Source: Flaccisagitta enflata
Lineage: Eukaryota > Chaetognatha > Sagittoidea > Aphragmophora
Reading direction: 5' to 3'
DNA: 64,000 nucleotides
Assembly (NCBI GenBank): GCA_965153355.1
Contig: OZ231126.1
Coordinates: forward strand, 32,860,001-32,924,000
Every line of letters begins with the position of its first letter. The first letter of the stretch is position 1. A model generated the notes under the pieces. That model ran no database searches. It saw only the letters and a program-made list of their open reading frames with translations, and was not told the DNA's origin. Position numbers and translations under genes: made by a program. Shown one piece after another: positions 12,682-25,834 of this stretch.

Positions 12682-14215
12682 CCAATGTAATTGCGGATTT
12701 TTGGATGCGTGCTTGTATCTCTACAAGAGGTTGGTCCAAGGGCAGGTCGGTCCCTAAGTCCGCGATGTATTTCTTTTAAACGCGATCTTGAAGGTTTTCT
12801 CTCTATCTCTTGGAATACTGCATTTCTTGTAATTAGCGCCCCGGGCGCTTTCCAAATTAAAATGAGACATTGCCATTTTCAACCTGTAACTAGCGCTATG
12901 AGGACACCTGAAAATGAGCATCTTCTTTAGACAGGTGCTGTGCCTAAGCCAATAAAGTTACTGACCCCAGATTGGTCGCATTTGAAAGTTTGCAAACAAC
13001 TCTTTGAAATGAGCCTAATCTGGTGTCAGTAGCTCAATTTGTTAAAGCGGAGCATCTCTCCAAAGTTGATGCTACTTTTCAAGTGTCCGTATATTTATGA
13101 GCTAGATGGTAAATAGATAATTTTACATAAAATTCTTTTTTTTTTAAATTGTTCTATATTTCAATGCAGTAAAACACTAAAAAAATTTAGTTTTTGATGT
13201 GTAACAGGCTATACTCATGTGGTTTTTGCAAAAAAAAAAAAACAACAACTTTATTGGAAAAAAAAATTTAAAGGATTTTTCATAAAAAAAGATAAATCGT
13301 CATTTACACATTCTCTCATCAAAAGGGGGGGCGCCAATTAGAGGGGGCGATAAATGCAAGAAATACGGTATTCATATTGGAAGATCGTACATTTTGAGAC
13401 GATGCATCTATTGGTCATCTCCTAGCCTTGTTTTCCCAAACGCGACTAACGAGAGATGTGTCAAGCGTAGGCGACTTTCCCGACATGACCGCGCGGAGGG
13501 ACGTGACCGGTTGTGACCTCGTGGCACTTGGCACTCGTCAGGCTGCGTGTTGCCATCGTACAAAATAACGGAAAAGAGCTGAGGGAGTACAGTAGTGGTA
13601 TGGCAGTAAGAATAACGAGGCCGAGACAGACGATTTTCTGAACTCGTTTAGTTAAGGCCTGGGAACATTTTTACTGATAAATTTTGGCTGACATCTTTTT
13701 ATAAAAAAACTGTTCATTTTACCGCGTTCAAGCGACAGGCCAATCCCAGTCCAAGATTTGGGAAGGAACAGTGATGCAAAAAAAAAAAGCAGACTTACAC
13801 TTCCGGATGGACCTACGAGCGGACCGACCAACCGACTGACCGAATGTGTTTGTGCAAAACTACATGAACGGAACCATAAGATATACTTGATTCACAGATG
13901 CCAACATAGAAAGCAGGAAAGCCGAAAGATGTACCCTTCGCGTAACTAAATGTCACACGACACCACATTTGCGTCTATCCATGATTGATTCTGAATGAAA
14001 AGAAGACGAATCTGGAGAGAGTGGAGTAGAGAGAAAGTGATGCTGTTTTTTCTCTCTTTTTCTTGACGAATAATCATCAGTCATTCTAGACACGAGTCGT
14101 AGACTTGATCCTCCTTTTGCCATTTTGGTGTCTTTATCTCCTCGTGGCGGCGAATGTTCACGCTGCACAGAATTCACAAGTAGGAATGTATAATGAAAGT
14201 TGAAACAACATTGCC

Positions 14216-14336
14216 CTTAAAATGTTTTACGAAGCAGCGTGTAGGTAAATCTGTACCTTAAAATGTTTTACGAAGTAGCGTGTAGGTAGATCTGTACCTT
14301 AAGATGTTTTACGAAGTAGCGTATCGGTGAATCTGT
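14216..14336. repeat. 41-45-bp tandem repeat, three units
   Basis: Three units containing ATGTTTTACGAAGNAGCGT and AATCTGTACCTTA. Confidence 0.9.
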
Positions 14337-14992
14337 CCATGTTCGTCCATTAGTCTTCGCGTGGCGGCAAATATCCAAACTGTTGAGAGAATAGACCAGG
14401 AGACAAATGACTCTATTCGAATCGGTCAGTTTTTGTCGATTCGCAGTTTGATTCCATATCTGTTAAGTGTTAACTTTGTCACTTTGCGGCCGTCAGTCAC
14501 ATCAAGTCATTCAGTGCATTTTTGGCACCACAGAATTGTCAACGAGGTTTCTACACTGTGTAACGTAATCCTCGTTGTGTCGGCCATTTTCTCCTAGTTA
14601 TAGTCCGCTTTCATCAACATCATCAGTGGTTCACTCTTTTTTCTTGTGTGGAAAAAGTATCTTCTGTGAGCCCGTTCAGCAAGTGAGATGGTGTTTCGTC
14701 TTTCTCTCTTCCAAAATCTGAATCAGTCCTATCCAACGATTTCTTTACCATCTTTCCATACGGCTGTATTTTCTCTTTCATTCTCAGATGAAATGGATTT
14801 TTTTCTCGCACGGGTCCATCACACTATTTTTTCCTTTTTTTTTTCTCTCATTACTTTTCTCAACACTTTTTCTTTTCGTTTCCACTGCCTCATCTTCTCT
14901 TCATTCTCTGTTCTCATGTTTTCTTTTTTTTTTTTTTTTCTTTTTTTTTTTCTATTCGATTTTTTTGTTGTCTTTTTCTTATTTTCCTTTTT

Positions 14993-15457
14993 GGGCAGCG
15001 GCCCCAAAGGGCCGATGTCCTGTAGAACACAGGGGTGAATTTCCTTACGTCCGTCCGTCCGTCCGTACGTACGTACGTCCCCCCCCCAAGCTTCTCAATT
15101 CTGAAATCCTATCGAATAACATAGGAAAATGTCAAAATGCAAACTTCCCATTGAATAACATGGAAAATTTACAAAAAAATAGAAAAATGTAAATTTCCCA
15201 TTAAATAACATTGAAAATTAACAAAAAATGAAAAAAATGCAAAATTCCTACTGGATAGCATGGGAAATTGATATAAAAAGAAAAATATGAAATTCTCATT
15301 GAATAACATGGAAAATTAACAAGAAATTACAAAAAAAGTATAACTCCCATTGAATATCACGGAAAATTGCCCCAAAGGCTTGAAATATGCCTTCTCAGGA
15401 CATAAGGAAATTTATCCCTGTGTCCTACAGGACATCGGCCCTTTTGGGCCGCTGCCC
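14993..15457. mobile_element. Foldback element F1 (GGCC-hairpin ends)
   Basis: Left end GGGCAGCGGCCCCAAAGGGC, CGATGTCCTGTAGAACACAG; right end CTACAGGACATCGGCCCTTT, TGGGCCGCTGCCC, its near-perfect inverse. Between: (CCGT)n and five or six units of about 50 bp, each beginning GAATAACATGGAAAAT. Followed by a conserved GGGTACCGCTGACCAT module (15458-15545). Confidence 0.85.
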
Positions 15458-15545
15458 TGCTCTCACTCCACTTCTTCAGTTGATCACTCCAAAGCAGGGC
15501 ATCGGGTACCGCTGACCATGTGCGATCCTTGGATGACTTGTTTTA
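15458..15545 (+). repeat. Conserved module after foldback ends
   Basis: TGC.., then AGCAGGGCATCGGGTACCGC, TGACCATGTGCGATCCTTGG, ATGACTTGTT. Related copies: 29278-29350, 31507-31552, 32795-32856, 57338-57413 and the inverse at 26300-26364. GCCCTGC/GCAGGGC form a hairpin in most copies. Confidence 0.75.
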
Positions 15546-15950
15546 TCTTCAACTGCTTCTTCTGATTAATTCATATTCTTTTTATTTCTCAGGCGTCGGA
15601 GTTGATCTAAAGTGAATCGAGCTTAGAATGGAGTAGAAATTTGTAAGACTTGTTATGAAATTGGCTTTTCATACCATGACTGTTGCTAATCTTAACATCG
15701 CAGATAAATGTGATTAGGGCTTTGAATCAACTGAAGCTTGCGATGTAACTGTCGCTTAAGCGGGTTTTTACTTTTTTACGAAACTTCTTTTCAAACAACT
15801 TCTTTTTCTCGGATCTCTTTCCTTTTCTGAAGTTGTTTTTCTTCTCGCTCACTTATCCTCTATCTGAATGGCCGCCTTCGGCCTCCTTGACAGGAATATC
15901 CGCCATTTTCTTGAATAAGATGTAATGAAGTGAATGTTAGCTATAAAAAA

Positions 15951-16146
15951 ACAAGGCCGGATACACGGCTACCAAAGTCGCGCGCGGGTGGGCAGGGGCC
16001 ATATTTGAGGTCACTAGATTATTTAGGCAGTAGCAGTGGGGTCAAAGAAATAAAATCATAAAGTCAAAGATAAGTAAAACGTGACCGACCAACCGACGGA
16101 CGGACCGACAAAGCGGGTTGTAGAGTCGCTTGCACGCGACTAAAAA
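15951..16146 (-). mobile_element. Short hairpin element, copy 6
   Basis: ACAAGGCCGGATACACGGCT, distal AGTCGCGCGCGGG, body with CCGACC repeats, then TTGTAGAGTCGCTTGCACGCGACTAAAAA-type hairpin end. Confidence 0.85.
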
Positions 16147-16720
16147 CTTGACGGAGCGGTAGGGTGGGATTGGGGTGGGGAAAAAGGCCAAGGCCGATTA
16201 CCGGGGTGGTGTGACATTGAGCCTTACACATCCAAAAAGACTGTAATTTATCTCTGTATTTAAAAGGGGCTTCGTTTTGATGGGGGAGGGGGGCTTATGC
16301 AGAAATAGACGCCGGGCTGGAGGTATAAGGAAAGATTATTTTCGTATCTACAAAACTTTAACACGACTTGTTTTCTTTCTCTTTTTATTTTTGGTACCTT
16401 CTGTCAGTCTTCTATGTACATCTTTTCTCTCCGTTTACTTTCTTTTTTTCTTTGTCAACCTGCAATTTTCATCAGTCTTTCCTCCAGTAAACGCTGTATT
16501 CTTTATTAGAACACAGGTCTTTGAAGTGAGGCACAGCGTTCTAAATTTTTGGCCGATATTAGGCTCAAATGTTCTTGTAAACAGTGTTCTTAGACAAAAT
16601 ACAGCGTGTATTACCGTGTCTCTCTGTCTCTCTGTCGCTCTGTCTCTCTGTCTCTCTGTCTCTTTACATTCTTTCTTTATCTCTCTGTCCCCTTTCTTCT
16701 CCTTTTCCTCTCTCTCTCTC

Positions 16721-16788
16721 ACTCACTCACTCACTCACTCACTCACTCACTCACTCACTCACTCACTCACTCACTCACTCACTCACTA
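16721..16788. repeat. (ACTC)n left part
   Basis: Seventeen units, broken by the 587-bp MITE. Confidence 0.95.
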
Positions 16789-17375
16789 CGCTGAGGAGAA
16801 TACACTTATTTTCATGCAGGGACCCAGAGGAGGGCCAAGTTTTTTTATTTTGATGCAACTAATGTGATCTAAAAATTTCAGGACCATAGATGTTCTTGAA
16901 CATTCATCATATTGCACTTGAAAAATGGCTCATCCTTAAGAGGGCCAAAATTTCAAAATCATTTTTCCTCAAAACTGATGCCAGATTCAGATTCCTTGTA
17001 AAAAATCATGTCCGATACTATATTTTCTTTTTTTTTAAATTTTGTTTTTTAGCTGAAAAAAAATACAAAAAACCTTTAAAAAGACCTTGTATTTTAAAAA
17101 CCCTTATTTTTGGAGGTTTTTTGCATTTTTTCAGCTTAAAAACAAAATTTTGAAAAAAGAAAATATAGTATCTGACATATTTTTTTATAACGAATCTGAA
17201 TCTGGCATCAGATCTGAGGAAAAATGATTTTGAAATTTTGGCCCCCTTAGGGATGAAACATTTTTCAGGTGCAATATGATGAAGGTTTGAGAATGGCTAT
17301 GATCCTAAAATTTTTAGAATAAATTAGTTACATCAAAATAAAAAAATCTGGGCCCTCCTCTGGGTTCCCTCAGCG
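16789..17375. mobile_element. 587-bp MITE-like foldback in a microsatellite
   Basis: Ends CGCTGAGG and CCTCAGCG, each flanked by TA, with long arms (AGAGGAGGGCC, CATCATATTGCAC, GATCTGATGCCAGATTCAGAT-like). The (ACTC)n tract continues on both sides. TA duplication suggests a Tc1/mariner-type origin. Confidence 0.85.
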
Positions 17376-17387
17376 TATTACTCACCC

Positions 17388-17779
<392 letters not shown>

Positions 17780-18104
17780 GTCGTGTTATTTTGTCGGGGG
17801 GACTGGCAGGGTTGCGATTGAACATGAATGTGCAGCGCGTTTAAGGAAAAGTAGACTCGTTTTGGGTTTCCCTCAAAACGATCAACTTTTTTTCCTGCGT
17901 CACATTCCAAACCGTTTTTTTTTTTTTGTTCCTTTTTCCCTTTTTGTATTTTTGTATTTTTTTTCTTTTGGTGCCATTTTCGTCTGACTCACTCCATATT
18001 TCCTCCTCACTTCTCTTTTTTCTTCATGGAGTTACTTTTTTTTCTTTTCCTTAAAAAAAAAGATCTTGGATTACCTTAGCAATTTCTTTTTTTGAAAAAG
18101 AAAT

Positions 18105-18250
18105 ACAAGGCCGGATACACGGCAGGACAGTCGCGGACGATTTGGCAGGGGCGGTTAGACAATTTCCGCTCGCATTTCAAAAATGTGACGGACGGACGGA
18201 CGGACGGATCGACCGACACGGCAAGGTGTAGAGTCGCGTGTCCGCGACTA
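18105..18250 (-). mobile_element. Short hairpin element, copy 7, GTCGCGGAC type
   Basis: ACAAGGCCGGATACACGG, distal AGTCGCGGACGA, (GGAC)n, hairpin GTCGCGTGTCCGCGAC then TAGAAG. The shorter 146-bp copy; its stem differs from most copies and the distal copy differs in the same way. Confidence 0.85.
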
Positions 18251-18844
18251 GAAGAAGGAGAGAAAAAAGCTTGAGCTTGTCATTTTTTATTTTATCCTTT
18301 ACCTCTTCATCTTCTTTTTTCAATTTGATTTTTTTTGGTGCAATTTTTTCTCTTCCTATTCTTTTTTTCATGTACTAAGGAACTTTCCGTCCTGTTCGCC
18401 GTCACAATCAATCACTCACTCCAAATCAAATTAACTTCCCCGGTTAAGTTGAACCGCATTTTTCCTAGAAAGGGGGAACCAGGACTTGAGGCTTGAATTC
18501 GCGTATTTGCACTGTTCCTCAACTGAGTGGAAATGAAGAGACTTACATTTTCGCTACACCAATTGAGTTAAAATGAATCCGGTAGAATAAAAAGATGACA
18601 GCAAACAGATTCAATGGCTTCTCGTTCATCATGAAAGCCGATTTTGGCCGGGAAATGATTTTTCTTTTTCACCAGTAAGCAGCTTTTTGTTTTTCTAGAG
18701 ATGGCGTTCGTTGTAATGCTGCATATATGAGACGAGGTGAAAAACAAATTGACAACTATTATACCCCATCATGTACGTTCCATCGTTTTCACCTAGCACC
18801 TCCTCATTCCATTCTCGGTCCCTTCCCCCTTCCTAACATCGCAG

Positions 18845-19011
18845 ATGACGGAACGTGCTGCCGACCAGACAATCGAGTTCGGCTGCAAAGCGAAGCTCTC
18901 GTCCTCGTCCAAATTCAAGACGTCAACAACAAGAAACCGCATTTTCCCAACTGTACCCGTTACAGTCCTATGGTCTACGAGAATGAACCGCGGGGAACAC
19001 ATGTCATCACG
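18845..19011 (+). CDS. CadN: Cadherin exon D (end of one EC repeat, start of the next)
   Basis: Acceptor CATCGCAG after a long C/T tract; donor ACG|GTTAGT. 167 bp, phase 1 in, phase 0 out. It encodes DDGTCC, a vicinal Cys pair, then VLVQIQDVNNKKPHF, a degenerate DxNDN linker, then CTRYSPMVYENEPRGTHV opening the next repeat. The last bases of the exon and its donor are the first unit of a 32-bp tandem repeat (see separate entry). Confidence 0.9.
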
Positions 19012-19128
19012 GTTAGTGGTCAAAAACAAAACACTTCATCACGGTTAGTAGTCAAAAACAAAACACTTCATCACGGTTAGTAGTCAAAAACAAAACACTT
19101 CATCACGGTTAGTAGTCAAAAAGAAAAC
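19001..19128 (+). repeat. 32-bp tandem repeat made from the exon D 5' splice site
   Basis: Four units of 32 bp, each with CATCACGGTTAGT followed by GTCAAAAACAAAACACTT (last unit slightly changed). The first unit holds the true end of exon D, so the window has four identical-looking ACG|GTTAGT donors 32 bases apart. Use of a downstream copy would add intron sequence with an in-frame stop. Confidence 0.9.
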
Positions 19129-19938
19129 ACCGATTCTCCCTCAAAGTCCATTTTTTCTCCATGCATACGAGTGGATGTAGATTGTAGAGTTGTAGACAAG
19201 CGGCAAAATAATGCTCATTCGTGATCTTTTGGAGCAAGGGTTCTGTCGCCTACCCACTATTTGTGGGCTGATATGATCTCTCGTGCTGGGGAATGATCGG
19301 AATCTGAATAGGATATGTTTGCCCCTTTTATTCGTCAGATGATATTCTCCTCAGTTTACCATCTCGCTTCTAACGGAATCCAATTCAATTCTGTATTTTC
19401 TTTTTATCTTCGCGTTCTCGCATTTGTGTGTCTTGGTATTTTCTGTCCTATTCTGCTTGCATCTGTATGACATGTACTCATATCATTCTTTGTTATCGAA
19501 TAGCGTTTCCCATATAGGTGTGCGCGAAACTGTCTCTCTATCTCTCTGTCTTCTCGTTTACCGTCTGCCCATTGGCATCGCGACGGCTTCTTTTAGTTTA
19601 AAGTAGCGATTTCCTAAGCAGAGGGTTCTGCCAGGCCAGGGTTCTGCCAAAACACAAAAACCTATCACAAAGGCGACCGCCTTACATATACAAGCCGCAT
19701 GACTGGGTCAGTGGCGGGTGTTATCCGAACCAATGGAGGAGCAAGGGTGATAATAGTATAGTGGAACCTGTTCTACAGCTGCAAACCCTAATACCATTGC
19801 AGTTTTGTACAATGAGCCATTAAGACAACTCTGTATGGTGCACATCCCGTTAGACCATGGTGACTTTTCTTACCTTCACAGCTTGAAAGGACATTCCGGC
19901 GTTCCTCATCTTTTAACGTTGTTGTCATTCGCCCATTT

Positions 19939-20094
19939 TTAGTCGCGTACACGCGACTCTACACCTTACCGTGTCGGTCGGTAGGTCGGTAAGTCGGTAT
20001 GTCGGTAACAAACTTTTTTGAATTGCGAGCGGTTTTTGCATCACGGCTCCTGCCCAACCGTCCGCGACTGTCTTGCCGTGTATCCCGCCTTGTT
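19939..20094 (+). mobile_element. Short hairpin element, copy 8
   Basis: Hairpin GTCGCGTACACGCGAC, CTCTACACCTTACC, (GGTC/GGTA)n, distal CGTCCGCGACTG, end TATCCCGCCTTGTTC. Confidence 0.85.
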
Positions 20095-20561
20095 CCTTTC
20101 TCCGTCACTGACATTATCGAACCTTTACCGTTCTTCCTCCTCACTGTCGCATAGACTTGTAGCTGTTATCACCGCTTTACGCTGTCTCCGTTGTCGTCAA
20201 ATTCGTCATCGTTGTCGTCATCATCGTCGACGTTACCGTCACCATCGTCGTTATCTTCACCGTTGCCGTAATCATCATCGTCGTTATCTCTCAAACGGCG
20301 CCGCGTGGAGCCGACAAAGGCGCCCCCCCCCCGACTTACCGCAATTGATATCATCGGTGTCGAATTAGGTTTGGTCCTCACTTTCTGTCCTCGCATTCTG
20401 TCACGCGTTCTGTCCTCTGCTCTTTCTCCTTTCGTCTACTTTTGAACATGTGGTTGTCTGCTACATTTCCTATTCTTTACTCCTTCGTATCTTTTTTTAT
20501 GCGGTTGCTGTCGTTACATCCTTTGTGTCCTTTCTTTTTTTCTTTTATTCTGTCTGTCTTG

Positions 20562-20562
<1 letters not shown>

Positions 20563-20636
<74 letters not shown>

Positions 20637-20639
20637 TTT

Positions 20640-20671
<32 letters not shown>

Positions 20672-20672
20672 T
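20563..20672. repeat. (CTTT)n
   Basis: Runs up to hairpin element copy 9. Confidence 0.98.
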
Positions 20673-20827
20673 TTAGGAGCGACATAGCACCTCTTTAACT
20701 GGCTGTGACCGTCGGTTGGTTGGTTAGTCGGTTGGTTGGTCCGTTGGTTGGTCGGTCGGTCGGCAACGCATTCGTTCGACGATCCACATGTCGCACCTTA
20801 TTGGCCTACTTGGCCTGGGCCTTGTTC
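20673..20827 (+). mobile_element. Short hairpin element, copy 9, GGTGCGAC type
   Basis: TTTTAGGAGCGACATAGCACCTCT hairpin region, GGCTGTGACCGTCGG, (GGTT)n, ACGATCCACATGTCGCACCT, then GGCCTACTTGGCC and CCTTGTTC. A different stem and end from the GTCGCG type. Confidence 0.8.
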
Positions 20828-20866
20828 TTCTTTCAAATCCTTTGTTTTTTTTCCTCACTTCTATCT

Positions 20867-21165
20867 TTTTTAGACGCGTCCTCGCATCTCTACAATAGGC
20901 TGTGTCCGTCGGTTGTATGGTCTGTCTGTCTGTCTGTTGGGTAACACATTTGAAAAAAACGTAAGAATCTTGCCTTTTTTCATCAGGAAATTTGTACCAA
21001 CTCAGTAAAAGTAGCATACATTGAATCATTCATTCATTAAATCATTCATTCATTCATAAGCAACATTCATTCCTACAGAAAAGTTCATTTATAAAAAACA
21101 TTCATTCATTAGAAAAACTTTCATTCAAACAGGACGCATCAGTGGCCTACTTGGCCACGTTTTTA
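20867..21165 (+). mobile_element. Short hairpin element, copy 10, GATGCGTC type
   Basis: TTTTAGACGCGTCCTCGCATCTCTACAATAG start, GGCTGTGTCCGTCGG, an (ATTC)n middle, distal GGACGCATCAGTGGCC and TACTTGGCC. Right end is less clear. Confidence 0.7.
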
Positions 21166-21224
21166 ACGGGGTTCTTCGACTTAGGTTTCGTCTGAAATGA
21201 AATCGTTTTTGAGTCGCTTTGGCC

Positions 21225-21590
21225 TCCGATTTGGTCCCAGGTGCATTCAAAACTGCGCCACCTGTCCGCCCAAAGACTCAACCCTCTTCTTTTCCTAAAT
21301 CGATCGGTACAGTTTGCTCGTCCGCTAGTCTCACTGTTACTCTGTTTTTCTGTCTCTCAGCTTGTTTGTCAGTATGTATGCACATTGCGCAAGTAATTTG
21401 TTTCCGGTGCATTCAAAACTGCGGCACCTATCACTTCAAAGACAAAGTTCTTTCGCTCGATTATCTGTGCGCTTGGCTCGACTGTAATGTAGGTCTGTCG
21501 GTCAGTCCGTGTTTCTGTCTGTTTGTTTGTCTTCATTAGGTCCGAGATGCATTCAAAACTACGCCAAAAAACTTAACTCTTCTGATAGGG
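21225..21590. repeat. Diverged repeat of about 150-165 bp, three units
   Basis: GGTGCATTCAAAACTGCGCC recurs at about 21240, 21398 and 21548, with CAAAGACT/AAG and CTGTTTCTGTCT phrases between. Confidence 0.75.
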
Positions 21591-22703
21591 TGTCTTGAGA
21601 GGGGGGGTATTTGCAACAAGGTAATGGGGCATGAAAAGGGAGCATATTTTCTTGATTATGCATGTGTGTAGGTAGAAAATGACTGGTCTTTTGAGTCCTT
21701 AGTGTCAGATGTTGCAAGCAAGAGCTCATTCTTTAAGTATCGTAAATAACCGCAAAAACGGGGAAAAATCGTGAATAATCGCGGGATGTAAAAAAAGATT
21801 CAAAAAATCATAACTCAATAAATAATTGTTGTAGAGACCTCTGGTTGGTACCATTTGAAAGAAAAAATTCAGCTCTCTCCTAGGTACAAATCTAGAAAGA
21901 TTACCTCATTTTCCTAGTGACATTATTATTGCCCAAAATGATAATAGAAAACCTTCTTTACCCTGCGAAAAGACAAATTACATAATTTTAATTTCCCAAT
22001 GGATAGACATGGATAAGTCAACTAACTCAAGTTGTTTATCTTATCTATCACTTGAGAGTAAGATGGATGCCTGGGCAAAATATGCTGAAATTTTGATTTA
22101 TACCAGTACAGACAGTATTTATGCAATTTTGGGGTTGATTTGAGGTATGTGAAGGGCTGAAGGCAAATTTTGGCCAAGAGACATTTGACTTTGGCTTGAG
22201 AAAACATTTGAGGCCTGGTAAGGCAGATTTGAAGCATGTTAAGGCTGGTTTGGTGCCTAGTAAGGCTGATTTGAGGCCTTGAAGCGCTGGTTAGGTACCT
22301 GAGAGGGCAAGTTGGGAGCCTGAAAAGGGATGCTGATACTTAGATGTATATGTTGTCTGTGTTTTGGGCCCCACCAGGGTGGATGACCCAAGTGACTGAA
22401 TTTGTATTCATATCTTTGTCATTCTCTTCAGTCTTGATCGACCGAAGGTTCTAGGTGATTAAAAATCTTTTAAGCAACAAACCCTGGGGGATCAAAAAAT
22501 TTACGTCATGTAAATTGGTATTTCAAAAGGGTTATCCCACTATAAACTATTTGATATAGTATTTGTAAAAAGAAATATTTAAGAGCCAGGGTCAATTTTT
22601 ATACAAATTAGACTAAGATGTTTTAACAGTTACTGTGTAGAAATTGTCTTTTGTATCTCAGTCTTCTTTTTTGCTGTTCAAAACAGAAGCTGCAATTTCT
22701 TTT

Positions 22704-22890
22704 TAGTTGCAGACACTCAACTCTATAAGAGGCTTTGTCCGTCCATCAGTCGGTCCATCGGTCCGTCCATAAGCGCGAGTCAAAAAGTGGGTTAACTAGT
22801 GTTTTCGAAGTTTTTTGTGTATGTGTCTGTGTTGGGATGGGGGTTGGGTGGGGCGTTGGCCACCCCTGCCCACCCATCCGCAACAATATT
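22704..22890 (+). mobile_element. Short hairpin element, copy 11, GTTGC type
   Basis: TTTTTAGTTGCAGACACTCAACTCTATAAGAGG start, GTCCGTCC repeats, GGGTTGGGTGGG, distal CATCCGCAACAATATTATGA. The end GGCCTTGTT is not present. Confidence 0.7.
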
Positions 22891-23859
22891 ATGATCCCCC
22901 ATCACTTGTTAATTTCATTTATCTCCTCATAAAGACATGATGTTTAGCGTAACTTCGCTAGAAAGAAAATCTTTAACAAAAACACTGGTAGAATAGTGAA
23001 ATCTTGATAAGATGGCCATTTATCAATTTGTCCATCTCTTTATTGAGATGTGATTCTACTGATTAGCCTTCAAGATCGATATCTTAGCTTCTGGCCACTT
23101 AGGTCTCAACCACCACCACCCAGCCCCTGAGACCCATGTCCAGTTTGTAGAGACCCAAGGAAAGAAGGATGGGTGGATTTCCCCATTGCAATAGACACAT
23201 TTTTTTTTGGGGGGGGGGGTGGGAAGATGCTATGTAGGCTTTCATTTGTGTGCTTAATCCTTCATTCGTTATGTAGTCCCCCACTCTCAGGCTTCTTAGG
23301 GCAATATGTATGGTCAGTGATACCTTATTCCCTGCTTCAAAATTCAAATTAACACCTCAGACCTAAAATAAGCGCAAATCAGTTTTCCAACATCTAGATT
23401 AAGCTATTTTGGGCCTCAAACCAGCTCTGTCAGGCTTCAAATCAGCCATTCAAAGCCAACTTTAAGAATATGGGGCCCAAAAGCAAAATTCTCATGTCCT
23501 AATTTAGCCCAATTAAGCCTTAAACTGAATCTGAAGATTAAATTTAGCTTTTCATGTCTCAACCAACCTTTTCAGTCAAAAAATCAGCTCTGACATCCTA
23601 GATCAACTATTAAAAGCTTTTAATCAGTTAACATCTTGGTACTTCAATCAGCCCTTCAAAGCACCTTGTGGGACACCTTAGACATATGAAAGCCCCTCTG
23701 TGATCTACAAGGTTGCCCACAATGGCCCTCAAAGGTATGTCATTTAGATAAATGACACAAGAAATGTCTAAATCCTTGTCCCCCTACCTGTCATTTTATG
23801 GATCTTTATGTCCTCAAATTAGCGCTAGCCACTATGAAGCCCAAAATCAGCTCTTTCTT

Positions 23860-24936
23860 CACCGTGTTGCCTAGCTGTGATAACTAGGAAAAAATGACAC
23901 AGCATAGCGACCTATTTTGGGGTGTTATATACACCTAGACTGATATTCCCCTGCATGAGACTAAAAATTATGTTGGGATTTTTTGGAGAAAACGCCATAA
24001 AATGCCGTAATTTCCCGTAAAATTGACATTTTTGAGCGTTTTTCAGCCCAAAAGTGCTCAAAAACAGCGGCTCTGGTCAGCAAATGGTCTAACATTTACA
24101 ATTTAGCACTAAGACACATTCATGCAAAAATTCAAGTCAGGCAGACGTCATATGGTATCATTTTACGCTGTTAAATGCCGTTAAAATGACATTTTTGACT
24201 GATTTTAAGTGTTGCTCTTCCATATCATAAGATATGGTCTTAAAAACTGTCAGGAAATAGGTATTGGGGCCTAAAACGCACATATGCTCAAGTTCCATAA
24301 AATATTGTTGTATTTTGTCACATTGCAAAGCCGTAAAATGCCGTCAAATGCTGTAAAATGCCGTAAAAATGGCATAATTGGCATTCTTTTGAGTAATACT
24401 GGCTCAACAATGATTAACCTGATAAAACTTAGTATTTGTGGCAATGAGAGACACTCTTAGAAAAACTCAAAGCAAGCCGTCATCATTCAGCACCATTTCA
24501 TGCCGTAAAAAATGCCGTAAAAATGACAAATAGTTTTTTTTACTGACTTTTGGGTGATATTTCGTTATATTGTGTTGCATTTCTTCTAAAATGCTCGAAA
24601 AAGGATGGTAGATCCTGAGATACATTTAGATGAAGGCTTCAACACAAAGTGTTATGATAACTTCACATTTACATGCCGTAAAAGACTGTAAACTACTAAA
24701 ATGACCATAAACTTCCATAAAATGGCAAAGTATCTTATTTGGCGGTTATTAGATGCATCCTTGCATTTCTATACACACACACACACTCACACACTTACAC
24801 ATGCACACACGCACACACACACGCATGCACTCAGGCCCAGACACGCATGCACATGCATACACACAATGATGCTCTGGAAAACATGCGTGTTAGTGTGTCC
24901 ATTCAAAAGCACTTTCATACATTTACACAATGATAC

Positions 24937-24994
<58 letters not shown>

Positions 24995-25834
24995 CCTATA
25001 AGCTGCAAAAAATGTCAATAAGCGGCACTTAACGGTTATTTATGGTATAAGGATATGATTTTATATCAACTCATTGTTTTGAATCTATGATGTCAGTACA
25101 TCTAACTTTCCATTTTCTGGCACATTTTGTGTTTATGCGTGCTATATGAGAGGGTGTCACCCAAAAATTGTCAAAAATACTATTTTGACGGCATTTTAAC
25201 GGCATTTTTTGGGCATGAAACTATGCCAAATGATGACAAATTGAATAGAATGTGTCTCAGTTTCAAATTATCCTAGTTTGTTTGTTTCTGACAAGTAGAG
25301 CAATTGTATGAGCAATTATTACCTCAAAAATGTCATTTTAACAGTACTTAACGGCGCTTTACGGCATTATATGTCACCAAATCCTGACATTATAATACGA
25401 AAGTTTGATATATGTTTGTTTTAGGCCCTGATACCCTTTTTCTGGCAGTTCTCAAGTCATTTCCAGCTATTTGAGAGAGTAACACTCAAGAAACGCTTAA
25501 GATTGCCATTTTAACGGCATTTTAAGCATAAAATGATACTAAATGATTTCCGCTTGACTTAGATTTTTGCATGAATGTGTCTCAGTGCTAAATTGTAATT
25601 GTCGGACCATTAGCTGACCAGGGCCGCAATTTTTGAGCGAATATTGGCTGAAAAACGCTAAAAAATGTCAATTTTACAGGAAATTAAGACATTTTACGGT
25701 GTTTTCTCCAAAAAATCCCAACAGAATTTTTAGTCTCATGCAGGGGAGTATCAGTCTAGGTGTATATAACACCCCAGAATAGGTCGCTATGCTGTGTCAT
25801 TTTTTCCTACCTATCACAGCTAGGCAACACGGTG
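23860..25834. mobile_element. 1.97 kb inverted-repeat element
   Basis: CACCGTGTTGCCTAGCTGTG at the left, its inverse at the right, arms alignable for about 900 bases (CATAGCGACCTATT, GTTATATACACCTAGACTGA, GCATGAGACTAAAAATT). Repeated TGCCGTAAAATGCCGT phrases occur in both arms. The centre holds (CA)n. Confidence 0.85.
24771..24992. repeat. (CA)n, interrupted, at palindrome centre
   Basis: Mixed CA/GCA at 24771-24860, unique bridge, pure (CA)n at 24940-24992. Confidence 0.95.
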
